52,016 nt of DNA from Secundilactobacillus silagincola (GTDB lineage: Bacteria > Bacillota > Bacilli > Lactobacillales > Lactobacillaceae): assembly GCF_002583405.1 (NCBI RefSeq), contig NZ_BCMJ01000012.1, forward strand, positions 1-52,016, read 5' to 3'. Position numbers and translations under genes: made by a program. The number at the start of each line of letters is the position of its first letter. Position 1 is the stretch's first letter. Shown here in pieces: positions 1-9,300 of the stretch. The notes below the pieces were generated by a model that was not told the origin of the DNA, did not search any database, and saw nothing but the letters and a program-made list of their open reading frames with translations.

Positions 1-161
1 AATTAAAGCGATTAAACGAGCTGGTTTTGGCTACAAAAGCTTCCGTAAGTTTAGGGCAAGAGTACTTTATACCTTGCGTATTAAGACTAAAAAAATCCTA
101 ATCACGAAATAGTGATTAGAACTGATTTAATAAATTTACCAACAACAGTTGTCAAAGAGCC
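1..161 (+). mobile_element. Right end of an ISL3-family-like insertion sequence (partial)
   Basis: The first 112 bases encode the tail of a transposase, and bases about 138-161 end in GTCAAAGAGCC, which resembles the terminal inverted repeat of ISL3-type elements of lactobacilli. The left end lies outside the window, so the inverted repeat pair and the target duplication cannot be checked. The next eight bases, AAAATCCC, would be one candidate target-site copy; ISL3 elements usually duplicate 8 bp. Family assignment is from the remembered C-terminal pattern, not from a search. Confidence 0.6.
2..112 (+). CDS. ISL3-family transposase, C-terminal fragment (cut by window edge)
   Basis: The frame from base 2 reads 36 codons to a TAG at 110-112 and ends in a basic stretch with the pattern IKAIKRAGFGYKSFRKFRAR, which matches the usual C-terminal end of ISL3-family (DDE) transposases. 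Only the tail is present because the gene starts before the window, so the catalytic residues cannot be examined. It lies directly inside the IS right end at about 161. Whether the element is complete cannot be judged. Confidence 0.6.
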   Translation: MKAIKRAGFGYKSFRKFRARVLYTLRIKTKKILITK

Positions 162-226
162 AAAATCCCCCCATGATCATCAGATGAAATACAACAATTC
201 ATCTGATAGTCAGGGAGGGATTTTTA
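162..226. terminator. Long hairpin terminator next to the IS end
   Basis: Bases 162-187 (AAAATCCCCCC, then ATCAGATGA) pair with 200-225 (TCATCTGAT, then GGGAGGGATTTTT) around a short loop. The stem is long with a few mismatches and ends in a T run on the plus strand and an A run at its base, so it could work in both directions. It begins at the first base after the IS end. It presumably belonged to the gene into whose downstream region the IS inserted. Confidence 0.7.
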
Positions 227-398
227 CGTGTAAACGGAATATAATCATACGTGAAATTTGAATAGCACTTAATCTTTCAAAATGAATATTTCTCTGTTAT
301 ATTATATTACATGGTTGATATGATAGGATTAAGAAGACAATCTAAAACTGAATATAGTGAATATACATTAAGCTTATGGAATAATATGTATTTTTAAT

Positions 399-427
399 TT
401 GATTTTAATCTCAATTTAATTTAGAAT
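399..427 (+). promoter_or_regulatory. Predicted promoter of the pxp operon
   Basis: TTGATT at 399-404 is followed by a 17-base spacer and TAGAAT at 422-427, close to the vegetative sigma consensus. An AGGAGG ribosome site (451-456) follows before pxpB. Bases 227-398 are AT-rich and hold no gene I can support. No operator was recognised, and no KipR-type regulator gene is adjacent. Confidence 0.55.
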
Positions 428-464
428 GGGGCTTAAATGCTTAAACGGATAGGAGGTTATGATG

Positions 465-1211
465 ATGCTTACTTACCAGATTTTACCGGCGGGTGATAAG
501 GCAGTTAACGTCACTTTTGAACGACAAGTCAGTGTGACGATCAATCAGCAGATTGCCCAGTTGCAGCAACGCTTAACACAGTTGGGCGCGGATGGGATAA
601 CCGGCTTTTTACCAGCGTTTCGAACGCTAACGGTGTTTTACGAACCCGCGCAAATTAGTCTTCAGCAGTTAAAGTCTACTATTAATACAGCCATGCTGGA
701 TGGTCATCAAAATACGGTTTCTACGGTTAAACGGGTGCACATTCCGGTTTGCTATGATACGGATTTTGGACCAGATCTGGCTAACGTGGCAACGCGAGCT
801 CATCTGACCTCTAAAGCGGTTATCGAGCGTCACAGTCAACCGGATTATTTGATCTATATGCTGGGCTTCTTGCCAGGGTTTGCCTATTTGGGCGGACTTG
901 ACCCGCAGATTGCAACGCCTCGGTTAGCAACGCCGCGACTTAAAATTGCCCCGGGTTCAGTGGGTATTGCAGGGGAACAGACCGGCATGTACCCCATTGA
1001 ATCACCAGGCGGCTGGCAGATCATTGGCCGGACCCCGCTGCGGTTGTTTCAACCGGAAAGTGATCAGCCATTCTATTATCAAACGGGCGACTACGTTCAT
1101 TTCGATGTGATTTCTCGAGCGGAATATGACCAAATTGCGTCTCATTTAGCAGACTATCACGTACGGGTTGAACCGGTACCAGAAGCGGAGGTGGAACAAC
1201 ATGGCGCTTAA
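465..1211 (+). CDS. pxpB: 5-oxoprolinase subunit PxpB (KipI family)
   Basis: PxpB works with PxpC and PxpA in ATP-dependent opening of 5-oxoproline (pyroglutamate) to glutamate in the cytosol. The conserved core GFLPGFAYLGGL followed by PRLATPRLKIAPGSVGIAG and a proline/glycine-rich YPIESPGGW segment are hallmarks of the KipI/AHS1 family, and the length (about 248 residues) is normal. Three consecutive ATG codons occur at 459, 462 and 465. I chose 465 because it gives eight bases to AGGAGG; the earlier two are possible. The gene overlaps pxpC by 11 bases, so the two are probably translated together. The same fold forms half of the carboxyltransferase domain of urea carboxylase, relevant because accB and accC follow. 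First gene of the operon. Confidence 0.9.
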   Translation: MLTYQILPAGDKAVNVTFERQVSVTINQQIAQLQQRLTQLGADGITGFLPAFRTLTVFYEPAQISLQQLKSTINTAMLDGHQNTVSTVKRVHIPVCYDTDFGPDLANVATRAHLTSKAVIERHSQPDYLIYMLGFLPGFAYLGGLDPQIATPRLATPRLKIAPGSVGIAGEQTGMYPIESPGGWQIIGRTPLRLFQPESDQPFYYQTGDYVHFDVISRAEYDQIASHLADYHVRVEPVPEAEVEQHGA

Positions 1212-2202
1212 GATACAAGCTGGTGGTTTACTAACCACCGTGCAGGATCAAGGCCGAGTTGCGACCCAAAGCAGTGGCTTTTCGGTTTCAGGTGTGATGG
1301 ATTTTGATGCTGCTAATGTTGCCAATTTGTTAGTGGGTAATCCTATAGACGCTGCCGTGCTTGAAAGCAGTCTTCAAGGGCCGACTTTAACCTTTACGCA
1401 GGCCAGTCACTTTGCGGTGACGGGAGCGACTGCGAAAATGACGTTGAATGACCAGCCGATTGAAGCTTATCGGCAATATTACGCGCGGCGTGGCGACCAA
1501 TTAGCAATCGGTCATTACACGGCCGGTCGATTTGGCTATTTAGCCGTGCATGGTGGAATTCAAGTATCAGTAATCATGGGGAGCCGGTCAACGAGCTTGA
1601 AATATCAGCTCGGCGGGTACCACGGCCGCCAGTTGCAAGCTGGTGACAGTTTAACGACTATCCGAGATGCCGTGGATCAGCCGCAGTTTCAACGAGCAAC
1701 GGCATATCCGTATTCTCAGCAGGATACTACCACCATTCGAGTGACACCAGGTCCGCAATACAATGACTTTTCAGCCCAAACGCGGCAGCAGCTGACGCAT
1801 CAAACTTTTGAGATCAGTCAGCAGTCCGACCGCATGGGTGCGCGTCTGAAGGGACAGGCACTGGATGTAACCAAGATTACTGAGATGCTGTCGGAAGGGA
1901 CGGTATTAGGCGGTGTTCAGGTACCACGGGATGGTCAGCCAATCGTGCTGCTAGCGGATCGTCAAACTACTGGCGGTTACCCCGTTATCGCCGTGGTGGC
2001 ACGCGTGGATCTGCCGAAACTGGTTCAGCTGACACCTGGTCAGCAAGTCCAGTTCCAGTGGTTTGACTTAGCTAAGAGTCAAACACTTTACCGGCAAAAC
2101 TATGGCAGTAGCGCGGCTATTAAGGCTGCTCACCAGTTCCAGACTCAGGTTCGACTTGAACGAGAACCAGCAGAGCGAATAGCGACACTCTTCACTTCGT
2201 AA
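1201..2202 (+). CDS. pxpC: 5-oxoprolinase subunit PxpC (KipA family)
   Basis: Partner of PxpB in the oxoprolinase complex; the PxpB-PxpC pair is equivalent to AHS1-AHS2. The N-terminus shows the family pattern GGLLTTVQDQGR, then a VMDFDAANVANLLVGNP segment and, near residue 230, a SEGTVLGGVQVPRDGQPIVL segment typical of KipA. Length is 333 residues, as expected. The start at 1201 is preceded by GGAGGTGG at a good distance; an upstream in-frame TTG at 1168 has no such site and would lie deep in pxpB. The gene overlaps the end of pxpB. Homology to the urea carboxylase carboxyltransferase domain means annotation as allophanate hydrolase subunit 2 is common but not supported by context. Confidence 0.9.
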   Translation: MALKIQAGGLLTTVQDQGRVATQSSGFSVSGVMDFDAANVANLLVGNPIDAAVLESSLQGPTLTFTQASHFAVTGATAKMTLNDQPIEAYRQYYARRGDQLAIGHYTAGRFGYLAVHGGIQVSVIMGSRSTSLKYQLGGYHGRQLQAGDSLTTIRDAVDQPQFQRATAYPYSQQDTTTIRVTPGPQYNDFSAQTRQQLTHQTFEISQQSDRMGARLKGQALDVTKITEMLSEGTVLGGVQVPRDGQPIVLLADRQTTGGYPVIAVVARVDLPKLVQLTPGQQVQFQWFDLAKSQTLYRQNYGSSAAIKAAHQFQTQVRLEREPAERIATLFTS

Positions 2203-2221
2203 TTTGAAAGAAGGATGAAAA

Positions 2222-2641
2222 TTGGAAACTTCAGAAATGCAAGCCATTATGCAGTTGATGGCTGAAAATGGTATCAGTAAGCTGAAGTATCAGCAAAAAG
2301 ACGAAACACTGGAATTAACCAGAGAATCTACGACACCAGAGGTTCAGCCCGTTGCCAATACGTCAGTCCAACCGGCGCAGGCTAATACTGCCGCATCAAC
2401 AGCCCAAACAATCAACGCTAAGTTTGTCGGTACCTTTTATACCTCAGGCAACCCTGATGATGACCCATTTGTTAAAGTGGGTGACACCGTAAAAGCCGGG
2501 CAGACAGTGGCGGTGATTGAAGCGATGAAGATGATGAACAACGTGGTTGCACCACAGGATGGCCGGATTACAAAAGTGCTGGCAGCTAACGAAGACTTAG
2601 TGGAATTTGACCAGCCGCTCTTTGAATTTGAAAGCTTGTAG
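2222..2641 (+). CDS. accB: Biotin carboxyl carrier protein (AccB type)
   Basis: Small carrier that holds the biotin group of a biotin-dependent carboxylase. The C-terminal biotinyl domain contains EAMKMMN, with the biotin-accepting lysine at about residue 103, and the usual flexible Ala/Thr/Pro/Gln-rich linker (about residues 38-65) separates it from a short N-terminal helix region. The start is TTG at 2222, preceded by GAAGGA. It sits 20 bases after pxpC and 11 before accC. It is not linked to accA, accD or fab genes here, so a role with PxpBC rather than in fatty acid synthesis is likely (inference). Length of 139 residues is normal for an AccB. Confidence 0.9.
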   Translation: METSEMQAIMQLMAENGISKLKYQQKDETLELTRESTTPEVQPVANTSVQPAQANTAASTAQTINAKFVGTFYTSGNPDDDPFVKVGDTVKAGQTVAVIEAMKMMNNVVAPQDGRITKVLAANEDLVEFDQPLFEFESL

Positions 2642-2652
2642 GGGGTGGCAAA

Positions 2653-3972
2653 GTGGAAAAAGTGCTGATTGCTAATCGCGGTGAAATCGCCGTGAGAATC
2701 ATTCGTGCCTGCCAAGAATTGGGCTTGAGCACGGTAGCAGTCTATTCAACTGCTGATAAGGATGCGCTGCACGTCAAATTAGCTGATGAAGCTGTTTGTA
2801 TCGGTTCGGCCAGTCCAATTAAGAGTTATCTCAATATTGATAATTTGCTGGGTGCTGCCCAGATTACTGGAGCGGATGCTGTTCACCCTGGATACGGCTT
2901 TTTATCAGAAAACGCCGAATTTGCCGAACGCTGTCTGAAAGCTGGTTTGACCTTTATCGGACCAAAACCAGAAACCATTAGTCTGTTAGGCGATAAGGAG
3001 CGTGCTCGAGAAACGTTGAAGGCGGTGGGCGTTCCCGTCACGCCAGGTAGTGATGGAAAAATCACTACTTTGGCTGAAGCGCGAACGGATGCTGAAAAGA
3101 TCGGCTATCCTGTCATGGTGAAAGCTGTTGCGGGCGGTGGCGGTAAAGGCATGCGGCTGATTCAGACACCAGACCAGTTAGAAGAGCTGTTTACCCTAGC
3201 ACAAAATGAAGCTGCCCAAGCCTTTGGCAGTAACGAAATGTATCTGGAGAAGTTTATTGACCGACCAAGACACATCGAAGTTCAGGTGTTAGGACTTAAA
3301 GATGGTACTGGTGTGGCGGTGGGTGAGCGAGATTGTTCACTGCAGATACACCACCAAAAAGTGATTGAAGAGGCACCCAGCAGCATTGATCCTGCCACGC
3401 GAGACAAAATGCTTTCGGTATCTAAGCGGGCCGTTGAAGAGTTGCATTACACGGGTGCAGGAACGCTTGAATTCCTCTATGCCGGTCCCAATCAATTTTA
3501 CTTTATGGAAATGAATACTCGAATCCAAGTGGAACATCCCATCACCGAATTAACTTCCGGCTGGGACTTGGTTAAGGCACAGTTATTGATTGCTGATGGG
3601 AAGGTGCCATCAGCGGCGCCCACCGCCAACGGTTACGCCATCGAGTGCCGAATCAACGCCAGCAGTGCTGGTCAAATAACCGGCCTGCACTTGCCCGGTG
3701 GCAATGGTATCCGGGTTGATACCGCGCTGTATCAAGGATATAAGGTACCGCCGAACTACGATGCCATGATTGCTAAGATCATCAGTTATGGACCGAATCG
3801 GCAGACTGCCGTTCAAAAGATGCTGGTGGCGATCAATGAAACGGTGATCACAGGCATTGAGACTAATCTAGATTTCTTAAACCGATTACTGCGAACCAAC
3901 CAGTTCCAGCAAAATCAGTTTGACATTGAGTTTATCGAGCGGGAGTTATTGCCGCAGTCTGATTCACAGTAG
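2653..3972 (+). CDS. accC: Biotin carboxylase (AccC type)
   Basis: Carboxylates the biotin of AccB using ATP and bicarbonate. The sequence starts KVLIANRGEIAVRIIRAC, has the ATP-grasp glycine loop GGGGKGMR near residue 165, HHQKVIEEAP and EMNTRIQVEHPITE in the catalytic core, and has a C-terminal biotin-carboxylase domain; 439 residues is slightly shorter than housekeeping AccC. The start is GTG at 2653 after GGGGGTGG. No carboxyltransferase subunits of the acetyl-CoA carboxylase type are nearby. The only carboxyltransferase-like proteins in the operon are PxpB and PxpC, giving a split version of the urea carboxylase domain set. Confidence 0.92.
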   Translation: MEKVLIANRGEIAVRIIRACQELGLSTVAVYSTADKDALHVKLADEAVCIGSASPIKSYLNIDNLLGAAQITGADAVHPGYGFLSENAEFAERCLKAGLTFIGPKPETISLLGDKERARETLKAVGVPVTPGSDGKITTLAEARTDAEKIGYPVMVKAVAGGGGKGMRLIQTPDQLEELFTLAQNEAAQAFGSNEMYLEKFIDRPRHIEVQVLGLKDGTGVAVGERDCSLQIHHQKVIEEAPSSIDPATRDKMLSVSKRAVEELHYTGAGTLEFLYAGPNQFYFMEMNTRIQVEHPITELTSGWDLVKAQLLIADGKVPSAAPTANGYAIECRINASSAGQITGLHLPGGNGIRVDTALYQGYKVPPNYDAMIAKIISYGPNRQTAVQKMLVAINETVITGIETNLDFLNRLLRTNQFQQNQFDIEFIERELLPQSDSQ

Positions 3973-3994
3973 AATTTACAAGGGAGGATATTAT

Positions 3995-4753
3995 ATGACA
4001 CAAGTTGATTTAAATTGTGATCTGGGTGAGAGTTTCGGCCGTTATACGCTGGGACTCGATGATCAAGTGATTCCCTACATTACGTCGGCAAACATTGCCT
4101 GTGGTTTTCACGCAGGGGATCCGGAAGTGATGCAGCATACGGTTGATTTAGCTGTTGCCAGTCACGTTCAGTTGGGCGCCCATCCAGGGTTGCCAGATCT
4201 GCAAGGCTTCGGTCGCCGGCCAATGAAAATTGCGCCTAAAGCTGCCAAGGCTGACGTGAAGTATCAAATTGGGGCGCTTGAAGCCTTTGCGCCAACCCAT
4301 CGATTGCACCACGTGAAACCCCATGGCGCGTTATATAACATGGCGGCTAAGGACTACGAGTTAGCCTATCAAATTTGTGAGGGCATCAAGGAAGTTGACC
4401 CTCAGTTAATGCTGGTTGGGTTAGCTAACAGTGAGTTGATTCGCGCAGCTAAGGCCGTGGGCATTCCTTACGAACAGGAAGTCTTTGCCGATCGCGCTTA
4501 TGAAGTGGATGGCAGTCTCGTTTCCCGGCAAAAAGAGGGAGCGGTCATTGAAGACAGTGACGTTGCTGTTAAACGAACCATCAAGATGCTAAAAGAACAC
4601 CAAGTGACCACCATTGACGGTCAGGTAATTAGCATACAACCGGATACGATCTGTGTTCATGGCGATGGGGTTAAAGCGTTAGCCTTCGTGAAGCAAATTC
4701 ACCAAGCACTGACTGCTGAAGGAATCGATGTTGTTGCCACACAAGTCAAATAG
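3995..4753 (+). CDS. pxpA: 5-oxoprolinase subunit PxpA (LamB/YcsF family)
   Basis: Third subunit of the ATP-dependent 5-oxoprolinase. The N-terminus QVDLNCDLGESFG, the motif ANIACGFHAGDP, LGAHPGLPD and HHVKPHGALYN are diagnostic for the YcsF/LamB family, and 252 residues is the family length. The start at 3995 follows AGGGAGGATATT; an in-frame start upstream at 3920 would lie inside accC and lacks a ribosome site. PxpA is separated from pxpBC by accBC, unlike the order in Bacillus ycsFG-kipIA, but the set of partners is the same and the permease follows 35 bases later. Confidence 0.93.
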   Translation: MTQVDLNCDLGESFGRYTLGLDDQVIPYITSANIACGFHAGDPEVMQHTVDLAVASHVQLGAHPGLPDLQGFGRRPMKIAPKAAKADVKYQIGALEAFAPTHRLHHVKPHGALYNMAAKDYELAYQICEGIKEVDPQLMLVGLANSELIRAAKAVGIPYEQEVFADRAYEVDGSLVSRQKEGAVIEDSDVAVKRTIKMLKEHQVTTIDGQVISIQPDTICVHGDGVKALAFVKQIHQALTAEGIDVVATQVK

Positions 4754-4788
4754 CTGTTACTACCCGGATTGAGAAGGAGAATAGATCA

Positions 4789-6021
4789 ATGAAAGAAACC
4801 TCACAATCAACGCCAACACCGACGCCAGTTACCGAGAAAAAACGATCTAAATTCAGTGTTGCCATGGGTGCCGCCTTCATGATGGCCATGGCTGCCGTGG
4901 GTCCTGGCTTTTTGACCCAGACCGCGGCCTTTACGGGTCAGATGGGTGCCAACTTTGGTTTTGCTATTTTACTATGTATTATTGCCGATATCGTTGTTCA
5001 ATTAAATATTTGGCGCATTATTATTGTTTCCGGCAAGCGGGCACAGGTGCTTGCGAACGAAGTTGTTCCTGGTTTGGGCTATGTCTTAACGGCGCTGATT
5101 GTTATCGGTGGTTTCTGTTTTAACATCGGTAATATTGGTGGCGCGGGGCTAGGCCTCAACGTGCTGTTTGGCATTGAACCCAAATATGGTGCGCTGATTG
5201 CTGCCGCTGCTGCGATTATCGTGTTTGTGGTTAAAAATGCCATGACGGTGGTCGACCGAACTGTCCAGTGCCTAGCGGTTATTAAAATCCTGATTCTAAT
5301 TTATATTCTGTCTGTTACCACCGTTCCTGTGGCAACCGCCATTTCACACACGTTCATGCCGACTCAAGTTAACTTCTATTCCATCGTCACCATTGTTGGT
5401 GGGACCGTTGGCGGTTATATTTCGTTCTCAGGCGGTCACCGACTGCTGGAAGGCGGCGTAAAGGGCCGGGAAAATATCAAGTATGTCAATGAAGGTGCGC
5501 TAACGGGTATTGGGGTGGCATCTGCCATTCGAATCATGCTGTTCTTAGCTGGTTTGGCTGTGGTCGTCGCTGGTCATACACTGAACCCAGCTAACCCTGC
5601 AGCTTCTATTTTCCAAATTGCTGCCGGTAATTTTGGGTATAAATTCTTCGGTTTATTGTTGTTAGCAGCTGGGATGACTTCAACGCTGGGGTCAACTTTC
5701 ACGTCGATTTCATTCTTAAACTATTCTCAAAATAAAGAATCCTGGGTCAATAAATATCATTCAGCCCTGATCATTACGTTCATTCTCGCTTCAACCCTGA
5801 TTTTCTACTTCGTGGGTAATCCCGCTAAGGTGCTGATTATTGTGGGGGCATTGAACGGCATGATTTTGCCTATTGCACTGGCTATTCTGTTAGTTGCAGC
5901 GGTTAAGAAGAGTATCATGGGCGACTACAAGCATCCCAAGTGGTTGTTGGTCACTGGGTGGATAGTTGTTGCCTTTATGGCGTACGCTGCGTTCCAGTCG
6001 TTCGCATCAATCAAGTTATAG
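4789..6021 (+). CDS. NRAMP-superfamily permease, YcsG-like, probable oxoproline/organic substrate transporter
   Basis: A 410-residue integral membrane protein with about eleven hydrophobic segments and NRAMP-like organisation. The first segment carries VGPGF (residues about 37-41) where metal transporters have the DPGN motif. The segment-six region reads GGTVGGYISFSGGHRL with no MPH methionine motif. The residues that bind metal in true NRAMP proteins are therefore absent. It is the last gene of the pxp operon, as YcsG lies beside ycsF and kipIA in Bacillus. I infer uptake of 5-oxoproline or a related amide, with NRAMP as fold only. The gene is preceded by AGAAGGAGAATAGATC and ends just before a strong terminator. 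Family is clear; substrate is inference. Confidence 0.8.
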   Translation: MKETSQSTPTPTPVTEKKRSKFSVAMGAAFMMAMAAVGPGFLTQTAAFTGQMGANFGFAILLCIIADIVVQLNIWRIIIVSGKRAQVLANEVVPGLGYVLTALIVIGGFCFNIGNIGGAGLGLNVLFGIEPKYGALIAAAAAIIVFVVKNAMTVVDRTVQCLAVIKILILIYILSVTTVPVATAISHTFMPTQVNFYSIVTIVGGTVGGYISFSGGHRLLEGGVKGRENIKYVNEGALTGIGVASAIRIMLFLAGLAVVVAGHTLNPANPAASIFQIAAGNFGYKFFGLLLLAAGMTSTLGSTFTSISFLNYSQNKESWVNKYHSALIITFILASTLIFYFVGNPAKVLIIVGALNGMILPIALAILLVAAVKKSIMGDYKHPKWLLVTGWIVVAFMAYAAFQSFASIKL

Positions 6022-6050
6022 TTAAACTAACTGATAGTTAAATATAAAAC

Positions 6051-6117
6051 AATCTAAAATTAGTGCTGATATTGGTCGTTGTTATCGATTAATATCAGCA
6101 CTAATTTTAGATTTTTA
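6051..6117 (+). terminator. Strong terminator of the pxp operon
   Basis: Bases 6051-6073 and 6091-6113 form a perfect 23-bp inverted repeat (AATCTAAAATTAGTGCTG at the 5' end) around a 17-base loop, followed by TTTTT. The A run at the other side makes it potentially bidirectional. Confidence 0.85.
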
Positions 6118-6348
6118 TCGTTTTTGTGGGTTTGAACGTGATTTTCTACCCCTAACTCTCTGAAATGACAGTATTTTGACGAATTCCTTCCATATTTTTT
6201 AAGCGACCTTTAAAAAAGCCTGTAAAAATTCTCATATAACGGGGTTAATTATCTAGTAAATTTTGCTAATGTAAGGGTGTGCAAAGCACAACGTTGTACT
6301 TGCTTAATTTCTTTAAAGTTTTGTGGAATTTATGGAGGAGGAATTATT
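6118..6348 (+). other. Upstream region of the first giant surface protein
   Basis: AT-rich stretch without a supported gene. A GGAGGAGG-type ribosome site (about 6334-6341) serves the ATG at 6349. A TATAAC hexamer near 6235 could be a -10 element, but no convincing -35 was found. A small hairpin (TGTGC, AAA, GCACA) lies at about 6278-6290 in the probable 5' leader. Nothing else was recognised. Confidence 0.35.
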
Positions 6349-9300
6349 ATGGGAAGAGGTTCAAAAAATTTATCAAAGGGGAACCGGAAACTAGCTCTCA
6401 TGCATGAGTCTGAGTCGCTACACTATCGGATGTATAAGGCCGGTCGTACCTGGCTTTTTGCTGGTATCGCCACCTTTTCATTAGGTGCTGTATTACTCGG
6501 AACACAGGTGCAGGCGGCTGCTGCGGAAGATCCAACACAGACGACTGCGCCGGCAACAACACCAGAGGCTGGTACGGGTGCAGGACAAACAGCAGATACG
6601 AATGGTGACGCTGCTGCAACTACAAAAGTTGCTACGGACACACTGGCTACACCAAATGCCCAAACTAAGACAGCTGTGGATGCAACCGCTGTAGACCCAG
6701 CAAGTGGTACCAATGCTGATCAAAGTACTACTGCAAATGACAGTACTAGCAATTTAGTACAACCGTCCAAGGATACTACCAGCGCTACTAGTGATCCAGC
6801 AAACTATACTGATGCAAATGGTGATGTTCATGCCGGTAAATCTGGCGATGTTTTAGTATCTGGTCCCACACAATTAGACCAGACCCAAGCTGAAGGAACC
6901 GTTAAGGCACCAAGTGGTACAACTGCTGTGCCTGATACTGCTGGTGCGATTGTTAAGACCAATCTATTTGGTAGTGGATTGAAGAGTTACCCTGAAAATA
7001 GTGCAAGTGCAGGTTTGAACTCGCAGATTTCAGAAAAATATTTAAACAGTGGTGCCGAGGCTGCTATTAATCAAGCTAATGCAAATACGGATCGTGTTTC
7101 GGGAAGTTATGGAGACCCATATGCAGCAGGAAAAGTAAATCCTGACGTACAAAATAATCACGATTTAATCGGGCATCCAAGTGACAATGTAGCTTTAGTT
7201 AATGACAATCTTGACATGACAGCCGATACAACCGATGAAAATATCAATAATGAACAGAAAACGACAGCCGACATTTTAAATGATCAGGATGCCGTCACAT
7301 CTGACACTAAGAATCCACAAACACGTTCTGCAACGCTTTATGCTGATACTGATGCCGATGGTATTAACATTTCATTAGTTGGTGACGGGCAACAAGGTGC
7401 GACTTTTGGTGTCCCAGCGAACTTACAACCAGTAAAAATCACTGGTTTAAGTGTTGTACAACAAACCCCAGTTGGAATCATTGTTAAAAATGATAACACT
7501 GGTGAGTATTACCAGATTGCAGATCCAACTTTAGGTAACAAAGATACTTCTGGCGATCCAAGCAAGAATACCAATCCTGATTATGCAGTCGGCAAGAAGC
7601 TTGATGGACAAGCCGTTTATACTGCTGTGATGAACAGTGGAGGCATTCAACAACTTGTAAAAACAGTTACTGAAGGTATCCAGACCGCCAGTGGTTGGGG
7701 TGCTGATTTGGGTAAGGGCTTGATTGGCAATGGAAAGTCATTAATTCCAACTGAGTTTACCACCGCTATCAAGAATATTATTGCAAATCCTGCAACGGCG
7801 GCAACTGAAGGCGGTACATTACTTACTAGCGCTGGTCAGATTGTTCAATCGCTTAATCCGGATCAAGTAAAGACAATTGGTGCTTCCGGGTTTGTTGCAA
7901 CATTAGTTAACTTGCTTGATATTCTTGGTGTTGATACAACCAATTTTAACTTGGCATATCAAGGCCAACTTACTCAACTCCAAGATTCAATTGATAACAT
8001 GCAAAAATATCTTACTAACTTGAGTAACAATGGTTTGGAAGAGACATTACTGATGCCTGCTACCTATAATGCTGCAGATGGCACAATTCAAGTTTTATCA
8101 AACAAGAACTTAACAACTGCTGGTGCGCTTCTAAATGATGTCAACACCTACATTAACGGTTGGACTAACGGAATTGGTAGCGCATTGGACAGCATTTTTA
8201 CTGGGAAGCAAACAATCATTGCACCAGATGCAAATGACCCATTGCATGCATTTAATGGTAAAACACCAATGCAAGTTCTGAACGAAGCACTTGCAGCCTG
8301 GGAAAATGGTACAGATACTACTGACCCAACAAACACTACCACGCCAACTAACACAAACAGTGGAGGTATCTTAGGCAACTTGGGTAATCTCTTTGGTGGT
8401 TCTACAGGTAGCGACTCAAATAGCAGCGGTCTTGGAGGTATCTTTAGCGGTATTACTGGTGGTATTACTGATGCAATTTCAGGTGTTATAAAACAATGGG
8501 TTGCGCCTGCAGCAACACAAGTTATCGAAGCATTTTTGACACTTGCCTCGGATGCTAATACTAAACTCGTTCAACCAGCTATTTCTGGAGTTTCTGATTG
8601 GGTCACAAAGAATTTGGGGACAGCCATCTCAACAGCTATTGAAGGTAGTGCAGGTATGCATCAAACTGTTGCTGTACCAGTTCAATTCCAGGACCCTCAA
8701 TTTATGGATCAGACGAATGGTCAAAATGCGACACCAGGTCAATTTGTTGGTGAAACGTTTGACACTATGTCGAGATTATTCAACAAAAATCAAATGGGTT
8801 CAACAACTATTGTTTATCAAAATGTTGATAAGACTCAGTTGAAGGACTTGATTGCAAAGGGAACACCTCAAGGTTCTGATATTCCACAGAGCGCAACAGA
8901 CTTTGCAAATGCAGTTAACAACAATGTTAATGCATCACAATATGACGTTGATAAAGCTGTTATTGCACTTGGCGGTCATATTGCAACGCCTAATTCATTG
9001 GCTGGTAAGTTAGATCTTGGTACAGCAACTGGTACAACGACTCTTGAAAATGCTGCTGCTGCACAAACTACTGATGGTGCGAAGACGCTTACTACAGAAG
9101 CAGCAGCTGCTTTAACCGCAGATGCAATTAAGGGTGCCGCAACTGATGAAGCCGCAACAAAGTCAGCTTCTGACACAACAAAGGCTGCCATCGCAGGTCC
9201 TGCTGTTGATCAACAAACTCAACAATCAGTTACTGTGGACTTTTCTAAGTTAACTTCTGATGATTTCACTATTGATCCCGCATCTGCAAAGGATACCACA

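Noticed and set aside
1168-1200. Longer start for pxpC
   Set aside because: TTG start without a ribosome site inside pxpB; ATG 1201 with GGAGGTGG is better and matches the family start.
3920-3994. Longer start for pxpA
   Set aside because: Overlaps accC and lacks a ribosome site; ATG 3995 follows AGGGAGG and begins the conserved VDLNCDLGE.
4789-6021. Annotation as a manganese transporter MntH
   Set aside because: The DPGN and MPH metal motifs are missing and the operon context is oxoproline metabolism.
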